Made by a program: the position numbers and the translations under genes | In this document: one piece after another, positions 1 to 11,076 of the stretch | How positions within the stretch are numbered: position 1 is the stretch's first letter | Layout of the letters: each line of letters begins with the position of its first letter | The notes under the pieces: model-generated | The model's database searches: none | Told to the model about the DNA's origin: nothing | What the model saw: only the letters and a program-made list of their open reading frames with translations | NCBI GenBank assembly: GCA_029747585.1 | Contig: JAPEVF010000215.1 | Span: 1-64,000, forward strand | From: Pleurotus djamor | Lineage: Eukaryota; Basidiomycota; Agaricomycetes; Agaricales; Pleurotaceae | Reading direction: 5' to 3' | Length of the DNA stretch: 64,000 bases

Positions 1-479
1 TTTTTCTCTTGGGTTCCTTCTTTGAGGAAAGATCTTCGCGGGCGCCGAAAGAACATGCCAGAGAATCTTCGAAATAATCGATGTGTCAATGACGAGAGGC
101 TCCGAACAGGAAGGAACAACGACGACGGAAGGTGATGTGGTTTCGTACCACTGCCTAGGAGAAGAGCGGAGGAGAGGGGGAGACAGTCACTTCTGTCATG
201 TTACGCGTGTTCGTTCCTTGTCCCCTGCAAATGCCTCGTCCATCACGGGTTGCTACCCCAGCTCCTATGTTACCCCCTCGCTATGGTCGTCCCATCTCCA
301 CTCCCTCTCGCTCTCGATCTGACAGTGCCAGTGTCACCCCCACTATACCTGGTACCTCAGTTGTTCTTCAAAACGGAGCTGATGAGGATGATGCTAAAGC
401 CACAGAGACCGATGAAAATTGATACATAGTCTATAGATAGATAGAATATTGGTAACTTAGTACATCTCGTATAAGTACA
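1..479. other. Flank of Harbinger element; weak short ORF
   Basis: No gene can be firmly supported. A plus-strand open frame ends at a stop at 420-422 and gives a Pro/Ser/Arg-rich, then acidic, tail (PRPSRVATPAP near its start). It converges on the transposase gene that starts just to its right. PIF/Harbinger elements usually encode a second SANT/Myb-like DNA-binding protein, so this could be the 3' end of such a partner cut by the window edge. No SANT-type tryptophans are visible, so this is inference only. Confidence 0.2.
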
Positions 480-1836
480 TTACTCTTCTGATACACCCAA
501 ATGAAACATCGCGACTCTGTCATGCTTCCGAATATCAGCAAATACCATATCATTGAGACTCAATAAGAACCCTTCCTCATCATTAGGCAGCCAGCATGGC
601 AGGTATACACTGCGTATTTGGTTGAACCCAACAAGTCTCGTGCGCAGATTGAACAACCGCATAATGATTTCCAGTAAGTCTCCTCGCACGTCACTATAGT
701 TGATGGGGAGTGGTACCCGAAGGCGACCAAAGCATGCTTGGATGTCTTTATTTCCCCACTCAGCCGTTTGTCGATACGAGAGTAGTTGACGGTTGGTGGC
801 CATTAGGAGAGTGCGATCGGCGGCATTTTGAGGTAACCTCGACCCTTCTTTGAGGGGGACCTTGATCTTGCCATCGATACTCTGCTGGCCTCGAGGAAAG
901 GCTGTGTCCGCAATGAGGTAGAAGCCATCAGGGGTTTGGGTGCGAAGTTTTTCGTAGATGGGTGAGGCTACGCGCGAATCGTGCCAGCTTCCCGGGGCAT
1001 TGAGACGGCATGCAATAATGACACCTGCCCAATTTGACTTCCTATTAGATAGCACACAATAAGGGATCAGATGCCTGACCTGTTGCGGAAAAGGCAAGTA
1101 CACTGCTAACAAAGTGCTCATGCAGCCAGCCATTGAACGTTGCATTTTCGATCTCCATATTTGATGAGGTTTGCACCATTAGATTGAGACCATCAAGGGA
1201 ACCAAAGCCTCCCTCCAACAACGGATGGCGCTGAACAATGAGATCGCTGTTCTCTCGGAATTCGTTACCCTTGGGCCATTGGATACGAGCTTCGGAAATA
1301 CGACGCAGGCTTTTTAACATAATCACCAGGCCAAACTTGATATACCGCGAAACCGAGGAAGGGACAAGGGCAAATATTTGGCAGAGGGTGGTATCAACTA
1401 CACTGGATGTTAGGAAGTGCAGGACCAGACCAAGGGCTCCAGCTGCATCTAAGGACCGCCGATTGAGACGAGGGGCCGCGAAGGCGTTGACATCATTGCG
1501 TGGGATCGGAGTAGAGTCCCATATCGAGGCAAAAAAGCCGAGGATGTACGTAAACGTGGCAACATCAACACCCATTGTAGTGATGAAGGCTCGGTCTCGT
1601 TGCCCAGCGTAGAGTTTCTGCCAGGGAGTGTCGACGCGAGGATTTGGGAGGAGGTCGGGGCGGATAAGGTAGAGTCGGCGTGGGTGTCTTTTATCTATTC
1701 GAAGTTGTTGGCCTTGGACAGCGCCGAGGAGGATTAAAGCATAAAGGCCACCATTACTAGCTTCAGTCTCTTCCTCTTCCTCTGCCGATTCTTCATCCAT
1801 CAAGGCCATGAGAAGGATTTGGTCGTCGTCGTCCAT
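480..1836 (-). CDS. PIF/Harbinger (HARBI1-like) DDE transposase
   Basis: Nuclease of a cut-and-paste DNA transposon with a DDE_Tnp_4-type fold, about 430 aa. The first ATG in frame is at 1836; the frame is open to 1857 only through a TTG codon. The N-terminus is acidic (MDDDDQILL). A helix-rich DNA-binding-like region follows. The catalytic block then reads GSLDGLN (first Asp), NGWLHEHFVSSVLAFSATG, an intron of about 55 nt, VIIACRLNAPGSWHDSR, LIADTAFPRG (second Asp) and TAEWGNKDIQACFGRLR (Glu). That order and spacing is typical of HARBI1 relatives. Splicing at GT(CAGG)...CAG near 1082-1028 joins SATG to VIIACRLN in frame. All three acidic residues are present and there is no internal stop, so the copy looks coding-competent or recently active. 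Terminal repeats were not resolved. Confidence 0.85.
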
Positions 1837-3188
1837 GATAGCAAAGAGACCTACCAAAAAAGGTAACTCCGCTCTGGTTTCTAAAACTTTCGAGTCAGAT
1901 TAGTGCTACGGGTTAGAGCAACTTTTCTAAATTACATTCGGCCTCTGAATTATAAGGTTTACTTCAATATTTAGAATTCTAAATCCTGCGGGAAGTCATC
2001 CACTAATCGTTGAGTATTTACCATTGTTAGAATATCTACGCCAAGTCGAGTTCTCACGTAACAAACGCACACATTCCCTTTTCATTCCTTCGAGTCTGTA
2101 GAAATCCTACGAGACTCAGAAACTTGTCCGAGTCATCAGAGGTTCGCGATTGAAGTCTGATTTCGCCCCCATCAGCGGGTTTGTCGAACGCTCGCAGCAC
2201 AGAAGTAACACTAAACCGTATTCCAGATTCCGCTATGACGGGCTTTACAAAGTCACTAAGGTGCGTCTCGCCTGAGTGCTTGGAGCTGTTACACGTTGAT
2301 GGTGACCTAGCATATCACTTTCGCAGTACGACTACCACATTCCGCAGGATCATATCTTTCAGAGATATGAATTTTGGCTTGAGGTATACCTGGATCCATA
2401 CTTTGTTATTGCTATTGTCCTCCGGTTCCAACAATGTCCTCTTTACAGCGCGTTGACAAGACAACTGCTATTCCTATCCGCATCTTATTGGAGTCGAAGA
2501 AGCAGGTGAAAGCTGAATCCAGCCAGAATCCAGGCGACAAGGGGAATGATCCTGTCTCTGGTAGCAGCCAGACTCGAAGGAGGACACTTGCTAACCCATT
2601 TACCTCAAAACTCTTCCGAAAGGTCTTTCAGAAAGTCTTGGAGAGAGGCAGCCTTTTTGCGAACAGAAGGGATGCTCGGGAGGGGCCAACAAACGTGAAC
2701 ATGCCCAGTAGTGCTGGTTCGAACTCCCGCCGTTGACTTTTACCATCTAAATTCATAAGTTCAGCGTTCAAACTACAAGACCAGACTAGAAGGTCCTGGT
2801 CTATGATGATACTCACAGTGATACAACTGAATATCCCTTCCACGCTTCAAATCAGTATGTCAAGTATGTAAACCGTGACCCTGTTCAATATATACACACC
2901 GTGTGCTTGTATATCTTATTAAGTAATGTATCTATCTCTCTCATACTCAAGTGACTGCGTCTTCGTCACAACCAAGGACTACGGTGTTTGGGAACCTTGG
3001 TTGTCTCCTACTAAACCGTCTTCTCCTATTATCTTAGGGAGCTCCTTCGAGCTCCTGAATAGGGTGATATCAATCTTTGGCGTCTATGCAACGATTTGCA
3101 TTACCCTCTTCGATTTGTCTCGACTCCTCCTCTGAGTCTCTATTGCCTCGGCTCAGTTACTACATCATCACTCGAATAAAAGATCTAC
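1837..3188. other. Intergenic region with one weak ORF
   Basis: About 1.3 kb between the transposase and the CBS-domain gene. The only frame of note is plus-strand 2434-2736 (100 codons, starting MSSLQRVDK, Ser/Arg/Lys-rich). It has no recognised motif, and no neighbouring exon extends it convincingly. The A/T-rich part at 1860-2040 probably includes the end of the Harbinger element. I see no RNA gene here. Confidence 0.3.
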
Positions 3189-3891
3189 ATGTCTGTACCA
3201 GAAGTCGTTCCCACTCCCCAAGCTGAATCCTCGCAAATCCGGCCGGTGGACAAGTATCGTGGCGCTGTGGTTGAGGTATGTATTTCATCACCGAGAGTTT
3301 CTCAAACGCTCAAATTAGTGTCGCACTGGCTTCAATAGGATCTGCAGCTTCCACCTGCATTCGCTCTGCCAATGAACGAGTCTATCTCACGAGCTATCGA
3401 GCTGGCTTACGAGCGCGATTTCTCGCACATCCCGTACGGCTTCGTTCCAAGTTCAACGACGTCCTGCTATGTTAGTAACATGGCCGTAGAGTTTTAGACA
3501 AGAATCGCCGTCCACTTGGCTACCTCGATGTCCCGCGGTTAAAAGAAAAATGGGAGGCTGGAAAGGCTAATCCTGTACGTCTCGTTTTAGGTCTGATCTG
3601 ATCATCTCCAGCTTAAATTCCAGGATTTCAGGCCGAAAAAGTGGTGGAATACATGACAAAGTTCAAGCGCGGCGCATCTCAGCCTTACACACTCATAACA
3701 CCACTCTCGCCGCTAGAGGAGCTTGAAATGTTTCTCAAGGACAATATCTTTGCACTAGGTAGTCGCCTCCATTTCCGGGGTCGTCGCAGATGCTGACATG
3801 TCTTATAGTCACAGACAGCGGTCGGAAATTTGTACTGGCAGTTGCAACCCCATCCGACCTTGATAATTTCGTGCAACGGCGGGGTTTTTGA
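3189..3891 (+). CDS. Small CBS-domain protein
   Basis: A 158-aa protein in five exons: 3189-3275, 3339-3433, 3490-3574, 3632-3758 and 3809-3891. The exon sum is exactly 159 codons and every intron has GT...AG ends. The sequence shows two CBS half-motifs. The first (residues about 40-75) has ISRAIELAYERDFSHIPVLD and RRPLGYLDV. The second has KVVEYMTKF, a LEELEMFLKDNIFALVTD segment and KFVLAVATPSDLDNFVQRRGF at the C-terminus. Paired CBS motifs form a Bateman module that typically binds adenosine nucleotides. Proteins of this size made of almost nothing else occur across fungi and their partner is not known to me. It is not the enzyme cystathionine beta-synthase: the PLP-dependent domain is absent. 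Confidence 0.8.
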
Positions 3892-4169
3892 GCCGCGATG
3901 TTGTCATCGAATTGATATCTATCTTTATACACCCTGTATATCCCGCTGGCTTCCATTCCTCAGGATGGCCTTCTCCTTAATGTACGCACCCTTCATTGTT
4001 TTGGCGTATCTTGGATTGCAATAGACGGAATTTTGGTGATCCATGTCTATTGGCGGCCCTTAAACAGTCAAAATCAAAGTCTCATTAATATATCCAGCAT
4101 CATTGACGGGGAGGGGAAAACATCATGGATTACAACAAGCAACCAGTGAACAAGTTATCTAGAAACACG

Positions 4170-4937
4170 TTAAATATTGTCCGCCTCGTTTCCCTTGACC
4201 GCAAGTGAAGTGAATATTGCGAGTTCTTGCTCCCGACTCAGGCAATAACTAAATCTCTCACCATTCTTGAGCAGCTGAGCAACACTCTTCCAAGCCTTCG
4301 AATCTCTCTTTGGCGGCGCCCTGAATGTGCTGCCTACCGAGACACCATCCTTTGCGCATCCTGGACACCGTAGCCTGTAGAGTGGTTGCCACCACGCATA
4401 TGGACTGTGCTTTCTAAGTTCCTCCAGCTCCTCCGGAGAGAATGATCTCCGTTGTGCTTCGTACTCCCACGTCAAACGAGAGATTCTTTCGCATTCTTCT
4501 CTTCTTGCTGGGTCCCGATTGAGACTCTCCCATTCGTCGCAGAGCTCACGAGTAAGAAAGCCTTTGGGTGCAAACCACCATCCAGCCTGATGCCGATGAT
4601 CCCATATTTCGTATTTGTTGCTCTCGATTATAGAGGGTTTGAAGGTACGCCGACACGGCACGCAAACAAACTTCGGGCGATACGGAGATTGGCAGATATG
4701 ATTTGCGTTCGGAGCGAGTGCGTAGTTGGGAGAGCCATCCACAAGTCGTGGGGGCCCAAAGCTAGGTGGAGGCTCTGTCCTGTTTCTGTAATTCCATCGT
4801 TCGTGTTGTTCTACGGTGTCGTCGGGGTAAGGACAGCATTCGCGGCTGCAGCCTCCAACTCTGACTGGCCCGACATGGCAGCCTACTCCGCGGTCTCGGT
4901 GATTTCTAGAGTAAGCGTTAATCCTAGTCCTCGCCAT
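4170..4937 (-). CDS. Hypothetical protein with paired-Cys (zinc-ribbon-like) motifs
   Basis: A single open frame of 255 aa with no intron needed, starting at the ATG at 4937. Two well-spaced Cys pairs stand out: CVPC followed by RRTFKP (about residues 92-95) and CPGC in LRCPGCAKDGVSVG (about 197-200), followed by FRAPPKRD and a Trp. Two CxxC pairs separated by a charged helical region could chelate one zinc ion in a ribbon-like fold. Other Cys clusters lie near the N-terminus (ECC). The middle is rich in E/R and aromatic residues. I believe related proteins occur in other Agaricomycetes, but the function is not known to me. Frame length, composition and lack of stops support a real gene. A plus-strand frame over the same region is a shadow. 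Confidence 0.65.
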   Translation of the reverse strand: MARTRINAYSRNHRDRGVGCHVGPVRVGGCSRECCPYPDDTVEQHERWNYRNRTEPPPSFGPPRLVDGSPNYALAPNANHICQSPYRPKFVCVPCRRTFKPSIIESNKYEIWDHRHQAGWWFAPKGFLTRELCDEWESLNRDPARREECERISRLTWEYEAQRRSFSPEELEELRKHSPYAWWQPLYRLRCPGCAKDGVSVGSTFRAPPKRDSKAWKSVAQLLKNGERFSYCLSREQELAIFTSLAVKGNEADNI

Positions 4938-5222
4938 ATGTTTGGTTCAGTTATGGCTTCTCGACATACCGTTTACAAGACATTGATTTGGCTAGGTAAT
5001 AGGTTTCGGGGTAGTTTATGATAGAGTCGCGTCACTGGCGTTTATAAACCGCTTAAGTTAATCAATAATGCCGCGTCCTGACTCCTCCTATGTCAGATGT
5101 CTCCATCGGGTCCGAAGCTAGGTATATGGACAACGTATTATGATGCATTATACTGTACAAACATCCTTTCCACGCAGGGTAATCATGTATGATACGGAGA
5201 AGTACATCTAGAGGACTAAAGT

Positions 5223-7286
5223 CTAAGGCATCGGAATATCACCCCAGAAACGAATCTCTAACATTCGAAGGGGAGGATACAACAGAAGGGCGGTTCCGAA
5301 CCCGATTTCCAGACCGATATCCCCAGTAAAGTGAGCTATCGGACCTGTGTACCATGCCTGATTCATCGAGAGGACGGCCATGGTGGTTGCGATGGCACCC
5401 GCAATCAAGGCCGCAATCCCTGCGGGAAGTCGGTGTGGTTTGTCCCAAGCTGAGATGTCGTAGTTCTCAAACTTGGCACGTCGGAACACAACATGTTCTG
5501 TCAGGATGATGGCGACGAAGGGAGCTGCCCAGTACCCAATGATTCCGACGAGATTAGACAGTGTGTCAGCAAATGACCTCGAGCCAACGATGGCGACGGG
5601 AATAACGCTTTAAGGAATATGAGCGACAACGGCATCTGAGAGAACAAGAAAAGGGACTCGTACATGCCGGTGGCGATTACAGAGAAGACATATCTTGGGA
5701 CCAACAAGAGCTTGGGTATAAAAACTTGAACGTTCAAACAGAAGCAGTAAAAGTTCATTGCGATGGTTGCAGTGAGTCCGAGAGCGAGAAGAACGACCAA
5801 GCATTTCCCAAAGGCACCAGTTGGGGCAAGTATAGCGCTTATGAGACCACCAATATTGGCACCTTCAAAGCCTTGCTCCCATGCTGGTACTCTAAGGGCA
5901 GCGATCGCACAAGCGGCGCCGAAAAACTGCATGGTGGCCTGAAGGGAGGAAGTTCAGCCAGATGCCCATATGGGGGAGATGGGTGCTTACCGTTGAAAGG
6001 AAAAGACCAAGGTAAGAATATATAAATATTCGCTTGCTAACATTAGAATGAGTACGGGAATTTGATGGGGTCAGGATAGGTACGCACCGAGGAGCATCGG
6101 GCGGGTAGTAGCAGGTCAGATCGGAGCAGTATGTGGACCAAGCGATTACAGGGCCCACTAGAGCACCAAAGCTGAATATGGCTGGGATGTTGGTGGCGGG
6201 TACGTTCACTTCAGGTCCTCCAAGGTGTTTTCCACCGACGCCAAGCATAATCAAGCTGACAACAAATATGGGTATCCAAGCATATCTGTCGAACCTTGAA
6301 TGGGAGGGCTGTTTGCTTCATGTTTTCTATGATAGATGAAGGGAGCCCACTCACCAACTCAATACACCATAACCAAGGAAGCATAGCTAGATTTCCAATA
6401 AGCAAGCTGCGCCGAGGGCTTGAGAATAGTGACACGAACCACGAGGGATGCCAGGCCTATGACCGTGATACCTAAGCTGTGATAATCGTTGTTAAGCGTT
6501 GGTTCCGGGGAGAAGAGTTCCACGGTACGCACTTAGAACCTAGCGAATTGTCCGAGACAGCTGACAAGGTTTGTCCCCCAACAATACAGCAAACAGCTGT
6601 GTATCCAACGATCTGCATAATGTTCAGGATGCATGGAGCGGTGATTCCGTAAAACCTGGGCGACAGTATCAGCGAAAGGCTCACGCGACTCAAGCTTTCG
6701 CAAGCCTAACATACCCAAAGCTGTAACGACCTTGGACCATTTGCCGGAGGCCAAGCCCAGATCCCCATGTGCAACTGGGAAGGAGTTCATTAGGATAACC
6801 TCAGGTAGTGACAACGCACTCACATATACGCTGGAGGGATGCAGCATAGCAGATTGAAGAGAAGGATTGAGATGCAAGCGTCTCTGAGTCCGACGCCATA
6901 AGACGGAGCCAATGCACCGATACTAAAGCTGTTCCCAGTATCAGTACAACATCTGTGATGGGGGAATCGAAGGAGCCGACCTGAAGATATTGAAATTGGA
7001 AGACATCCAGATGAAAAAGATTTTGTGGTATTGGGTATCCGTCCGCTCATGGGGTGGTACAGGTTGAATTCCTAGGCAAGCGAAGTGTCCAAACGTCCAG
7101 AGAGCCACAAAAGGGTTGACAGATGGACACACCTCGAGTCTCTACGCCCCAACCGCGCAGTTTCTCGGATAAACCAGAGAAGTAACCCGAATGGCTTGAA
7201 TCATGGGCAGAATCGATGCTATGGACGTCGGCCGCGATTTCAATGTTGTCCCTCCCTTTCTCGCCATATGTGTGGGCCTTGTCCAT
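5223..7286 (-). CDS. NCS1-family purine-cytosine permease
   Basis: Plasma-membrane nucleobase (or related) H+ symporter of the NCS1/Fcy2 family with about 12 TM segments. The start is the ATG at 7286 (MDKAHTYGEK). The cytosolic N-terminus contains SEKLRGWGVETRG, then IQPVPPHERTDTQYHKIFFIWMSSNFNIF, the hallmark entry into TM1 of fungal purine-cytosine permeases. Later exons give PAIFSFGALVGPVIAWSTYCSDL, PAWEQGFEGANIGGLISAIL, and the C-terminal block FRRAKFENYDISAWDKPHRLP, GIAALIAGAIATTMAVLSMNQAWYTGPIA and YPPLRMLEIRFWGDIP, ending at a TAG at 5223. Eight or more introns are needed. I did not fix each boundary but found no inescapable stop. Substrate could be adenine, cytosine, hypoxanthine or vitamin B6, since NCS1 members differ. 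Confidence 0.85.
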
Positions 7287-8247
7287 GGCGCGAAGACGAG
7301 TTGGCGTTGGCGTTTGGGGTATCGAGGAGGAACAAAGCCTGGCACTCGTGCACGAGACTTGAATATAAAGGATGTTCCAGTAATCAGAAGCAGGTATTTC
7401 AGAGAGATAACGGTGGCATGTTGCGTCCAAGACTAGTTTTCACATTGCATTGCCCAGAGGTATCCAATGGAGGAATTCAGGAGCGACCCGAACAATGAGG
7501 ATGGACCAAGCACAAGCATTGCTTGTGGTCCCATGCGTCTCAGTTCTCTCATTGCTGGATGCCTTTGATACTAGATTGTTGAGAAGTTGTGTTTCTTGTC
7601 ACTAGTCCTCTGATAAACCAAGACACGGAAGAAGGTGGGTAGTCGCGATAATTCGCAAGAACATTTCACATGTCCCAGATCGTCCTTGTAGGTGAAAACA
7701 TCTGTAACAAAGATCTAGAGAGTCGGATTACTTACCCAGAGTCTTGACATACAAGAAATCGACACACCTCTGAGTATTGGACTCATACGTCTTGAGATTG
7801 TTGCCTTCTTGATGCCAACAAACACCAAGGACATGACTGATCCGCGAGACGCTCGGCGTAAGCGCGCGTTCCAAGTGACTTAGCCCCTCTTCAGAAGAGG
7901 GGAGGGTGTCGAAATTTTGAGCGTGGAACATGAGAGATAGGACGGACGCTGGGACGCATTGAACTGTGGCTACCATACAGTCTAGGGCCTAAAGTAGATT
8001 GATGAAGATTATACACTATTGAAGGGGTTAATTCTGCTTCGATTAATACGATCTCTTCCCATACTCCAGAGAGGGATAGATGTCGGATTTTCAGCTTTCT
8101 CTTATCTTATGTACGAATGAGATGAATCCTGGCCAGGCTTGTAAATGCATGAGATGGGTTGAGACAGATGAGCGGGGTCAAATAATGTGAATATGAGCGG
8201 AGAAGTGGGTGAAAATGATGCGAAAGGATCTGTGTGCAGGTTGGAGT
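7287..8247. other. Intergenic region with a candidate small minus-strand gene
   Basis: This region separates the permease from the receptor-like gene. A minus-strand frame from ATG 7976 (MVATVQCVPASVL, Cys at several positions) reaches a good donor (GTAAGTAAT) near 7735. After an acceptor near 7702 it continues in frame through VFTYKDDLGHVKCSCELSR to a stop near 7574, about 125 aa in all. Nothing in it is recognisable and it could be chance. The rest of the stretch holds no other feature I can support. Confidence 0.25.
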
Positions 8248-10189
8248 TTATGAACAAGGAGGGGGTGGTGGTGGTATTCGATCCAGATCACGGTCGGCTC
8301 TGTGATCATCCGGTCGGCGATGCCAGAACTTCAATTGGTCTTGAACTTCGGGCAAGCGACCTAAAACAAGATTAGTACAACAACGACGGAGAAAGAAGAA
8401 AATGAAGCTACTAACCGAAGAAGAGCACGGGCGCCCAAGCAAAAAGGAGCAAAGTTACATGGTGGATGTGAAAAGGCGGAGAATGTTTACGGATAGCGTA
8501 AACCAAAGTGGCTATTGAGTTGATAAACTGTAATATGTTGAAGAGACTATGACGGGGGTTTCAACGGTTGGAAACGAGCGAGGTATTTTAGTACTTACAG
8601 TTGAAAACAGACGAGCGTGTAGATGGACGGTGGTAATTCAGACAGCATCGGCCGTCGAGAGGGCGCTGAACGGCCTATCATGAGCGGATCTGCATGGATG
8701 TGATGACGAAGGGAGAACATACCTGAGGAGTGCCGTATGGATTTATTCCAGGAAGAAGCATCATCTCCAACATCAACTCGGTCATGCCCGATCTCTCCAA
8801 TAACAACATCAGGAACAGTATCAATGCCCCCCTTCTTCCACTGCACCATTTCCATCCCACCGTCCATGTCGGTATTGGCTGTATCGGTGTCCTTCAGCCG
8901 CCATACGTCCTTTTCCGCATCAGGGATGGACATGACATCCGTCGATTCCAGACACTTGTTCCGCTCGCTCAGCTTATCCTTACTAACTTCCCGTATGGAC
9001 GGTGTATTTGATGGGGGAGCAAAAGTGGGGAATGTATCTGAGTCCACAGAATTGGAGGAGGACATGGCTTCGGTTCCATGGGGGAGTGATATATGGGAGG
9101 AGTTGCGGCTGGAATTCTTGAGGTCGGTCCGGGAGGATGAAGTGAAAGGGAGATGAAACCGTCGCGAGGCAACTAACATGTTTGAAGTTAGCTGTTCTCG
9201 ACNGCCGGCGGAAATTGGTCGAGTGGGTGAAGGGGTGGCAATGGCACGAGGTGTATGTGAACGGCGGGGTGGAGGGGTGAAGCTATCTTGCATAGCCTTG
9301 GGGTACCGAGTGCGAGATCGCATGATGTGTTGATGCATCTTACGAATGCGTCGCAGACAGTAAACTGTTACGACGAAGGAGGGGATACATAGGATAAGAG
9401 GGGAGCCGGCGTATCCCAAAAAGCGAGTCCTTCAGAATGGAGTAAGACAAGAGTCAGGGATATACGAGGGTGTAGGTATATTGGTTTCAAATACGCACCA
9501 GATGGGGTTAATCGCGTCGCAGTTGAGACTGTTTGAGGGCTGAACGGCGTCGAGGCATAGAGTAACAGCGACTTGAGCGGTGAATGCGAGCAGTGGGAAT
9601 AGCACAAGGGGGGCGAGGTAAGGCATTCGCCACGCCATAACGCTAAACGAAACCTCGATTGACTGGAGGAGAGCATTCCTGACGGTGAACTTACCTGTAC
9701 TCGCCATCGGCCCATCTCTTCGGACGAGAAACGAATTGGAAGGTGGCCATCGTGAGTGATGCCATCACTCCAGCGAGGAGGTAGCTACCCATACTGGAGA
9801 TGAACGCTTGGGCTGCACGACAGAATATGAGACATGCGGGGCGGGGGCAGACAAATTACTTACCAAGACAAAATGACCGAGGCATGCTTAGAGGGTCCAT
9901 CTTCCAAACGATGCCTGGGTTCCCATCCCATCGGTCCTCAATGTCAATGGCAAATAAGTGGACACATACCTAGCCAAAACATGCCTTCAATGCAAGTGAC
10001 ACCGACGCAATAAACCAGAGCGGGCCAGAAGGTCTGCATAACGCTTGCGAAGGCCATTAGAACGGCCCAGCAACTTATCATACCTTGAGAATTCGTGATT
10101 GATGAAAAGACATACGACGGTGACAGGCCAAAGAACTCACCCATAAAGGATAGGACAAACCACGCGATCTTGAGCCCTAGAGGTAGCAT
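8248..10189 (-). CDS. Seven-transmembrane receptor-like (GPCR-like) protein
   Basis: A multi-exon membrane protein starting at the ATG at 10189 (MLPLGLKIAW, good ccaccATG context). The order is TM1 (LGLKIAWFVLSFMG, then after an intron MISCWAVLMAFASV), TM2 (PALVYCVGVTCIEGMFWL), a loop with DRWDGNPGIVWK, TM3 (FCLAQAFISSMGSYLLAGVM), a short loop RPKRWADGEYR, TM4 (MAWRMPYLAPLVLFPLLAFTA), a Cys-containing loop ending NPIWVRFLG, TM5 (YAGSPLILCIPSFVVTVYCL), a Ser/Pro-rich cytosolic loop of more than 200 aa, TM6 and TM7 (FINSIATLVYAI; HHVTLLLFAWAPVLFF) and a short tail ending in a Pro run. Architecture and the large third intracellular loop fit a GPCR-like receptor. It is not an obvious STE3 or cAMP receptor and no ligand is known to me. 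One base in the loop (9203) is N. Confidence 0.65.
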
Positions 10190-11076
10190 GGTGGCTACCG
10201 ACAACTCCCCCAGACTAACTCTTGGGATTTGAGGTCGACACCGTTCTCTCCAGTGTTGTCGAGGGGGAAGGAGAAGAAGAGGGCGGGGTCGTAATTCATA
10301 GAAAAAAATAGCTCCGTTATGAGGATCAAGGCACAACGACTTAGCGCTGATTTCCAAAAAGACTCCATCCGCCACAAGGCTGAAATCACATCAAAACGCC
10401 AGTCGAGTTGATGTGAGCCAAGGATTGAGGGTTGGATCTCTAAATCGGGTGTCAAACCCTCCGAAAGTTGGATGTACGTGAGTCATTCAACTGTTCGGGT
10501 GGGAACAACGGTCGATTTTTTTTTTTTCAATGGACTTTCCTGCGGACTCACCTCGCCAAAGCGGGTGTCTTATCACGGAACCATTGAGAACAATGGCGAT
10601 CTAGAGTTCAGGTCGCGGAGATTCTCTCCAGAGACGCTAAACCCAAAATTACTTCGGGAAGTGGTCCGGTGCTAGGCAGATCGGCAAGCTATTTATGCCC
10701 GACATAGAACAAGCAGCACAGATCTGTTGGACTGGGAGAGCGGACGAGTTGATGGTGGCTGCGATAACCCTCACAGGAAGTCCTTGGTCCATGCGGTCAG
10801 CGTGCAATCGGTTATTAAGAGGGAGAAAATGACTTGTCAGGAATGTCATCCTTGATGAAAATCTGTCGAGAAAATGAGGGAAGCTTTGAACGTTGTTACC
10901 AGGGACGATGGAAGCTTGAGAGGCAGCACAGCTCCTGAGATAACCCCTATTGTCCAGGCTTGGCGATCTGGGTCGGTCAGTGGCGGTGTCGCAGTCACAT
11001 CAGCTGACATGCGCGCCGACAATGTCACATCGCGTAATGGCGGAACGCGTCTTGACTCTGTTCATCCACGTCCATC
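10190..11076. promoter_or_regulatory. Divergent intergenic region, receptor-like gene / MLH1
   Basis: About 890 bp between two divergently transcribed genes, so it should hold both promoters. It contains a run of T around 10516-10528, typical of fungal promoters. A minus-strand frame (MNYDPALFFSF, about 10310 down) could be an alternative 5' exon of the receptor-like gene, but I could not join it to the first TM segment with an intron of normal length. No RNA gene is seen. Confidence 0.35.

Noticed and set aside
1238..1612. 124-codon plus-strand ORF
   Set aside because: Antisense shadow of the Harbinger transposase.
2700..2735. GGTTCGAACTC, a tRNA B-box-like sequence
   Set aside because: The flanking bases do not form a T-stem, and no A-box or acceptor stem is present at the right distance.
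4452..5021. 189-codon plus-strand ORF
   Set aside because: It is antisense to the Cys-pair protein at 4170-4937 and lacks any domain or splice logic.
7085..7498. 137-codon plus-strand ORF
   Set aside because: Antisense to the N-terminal exons of the NCS1 permease, which have clear family motifs.
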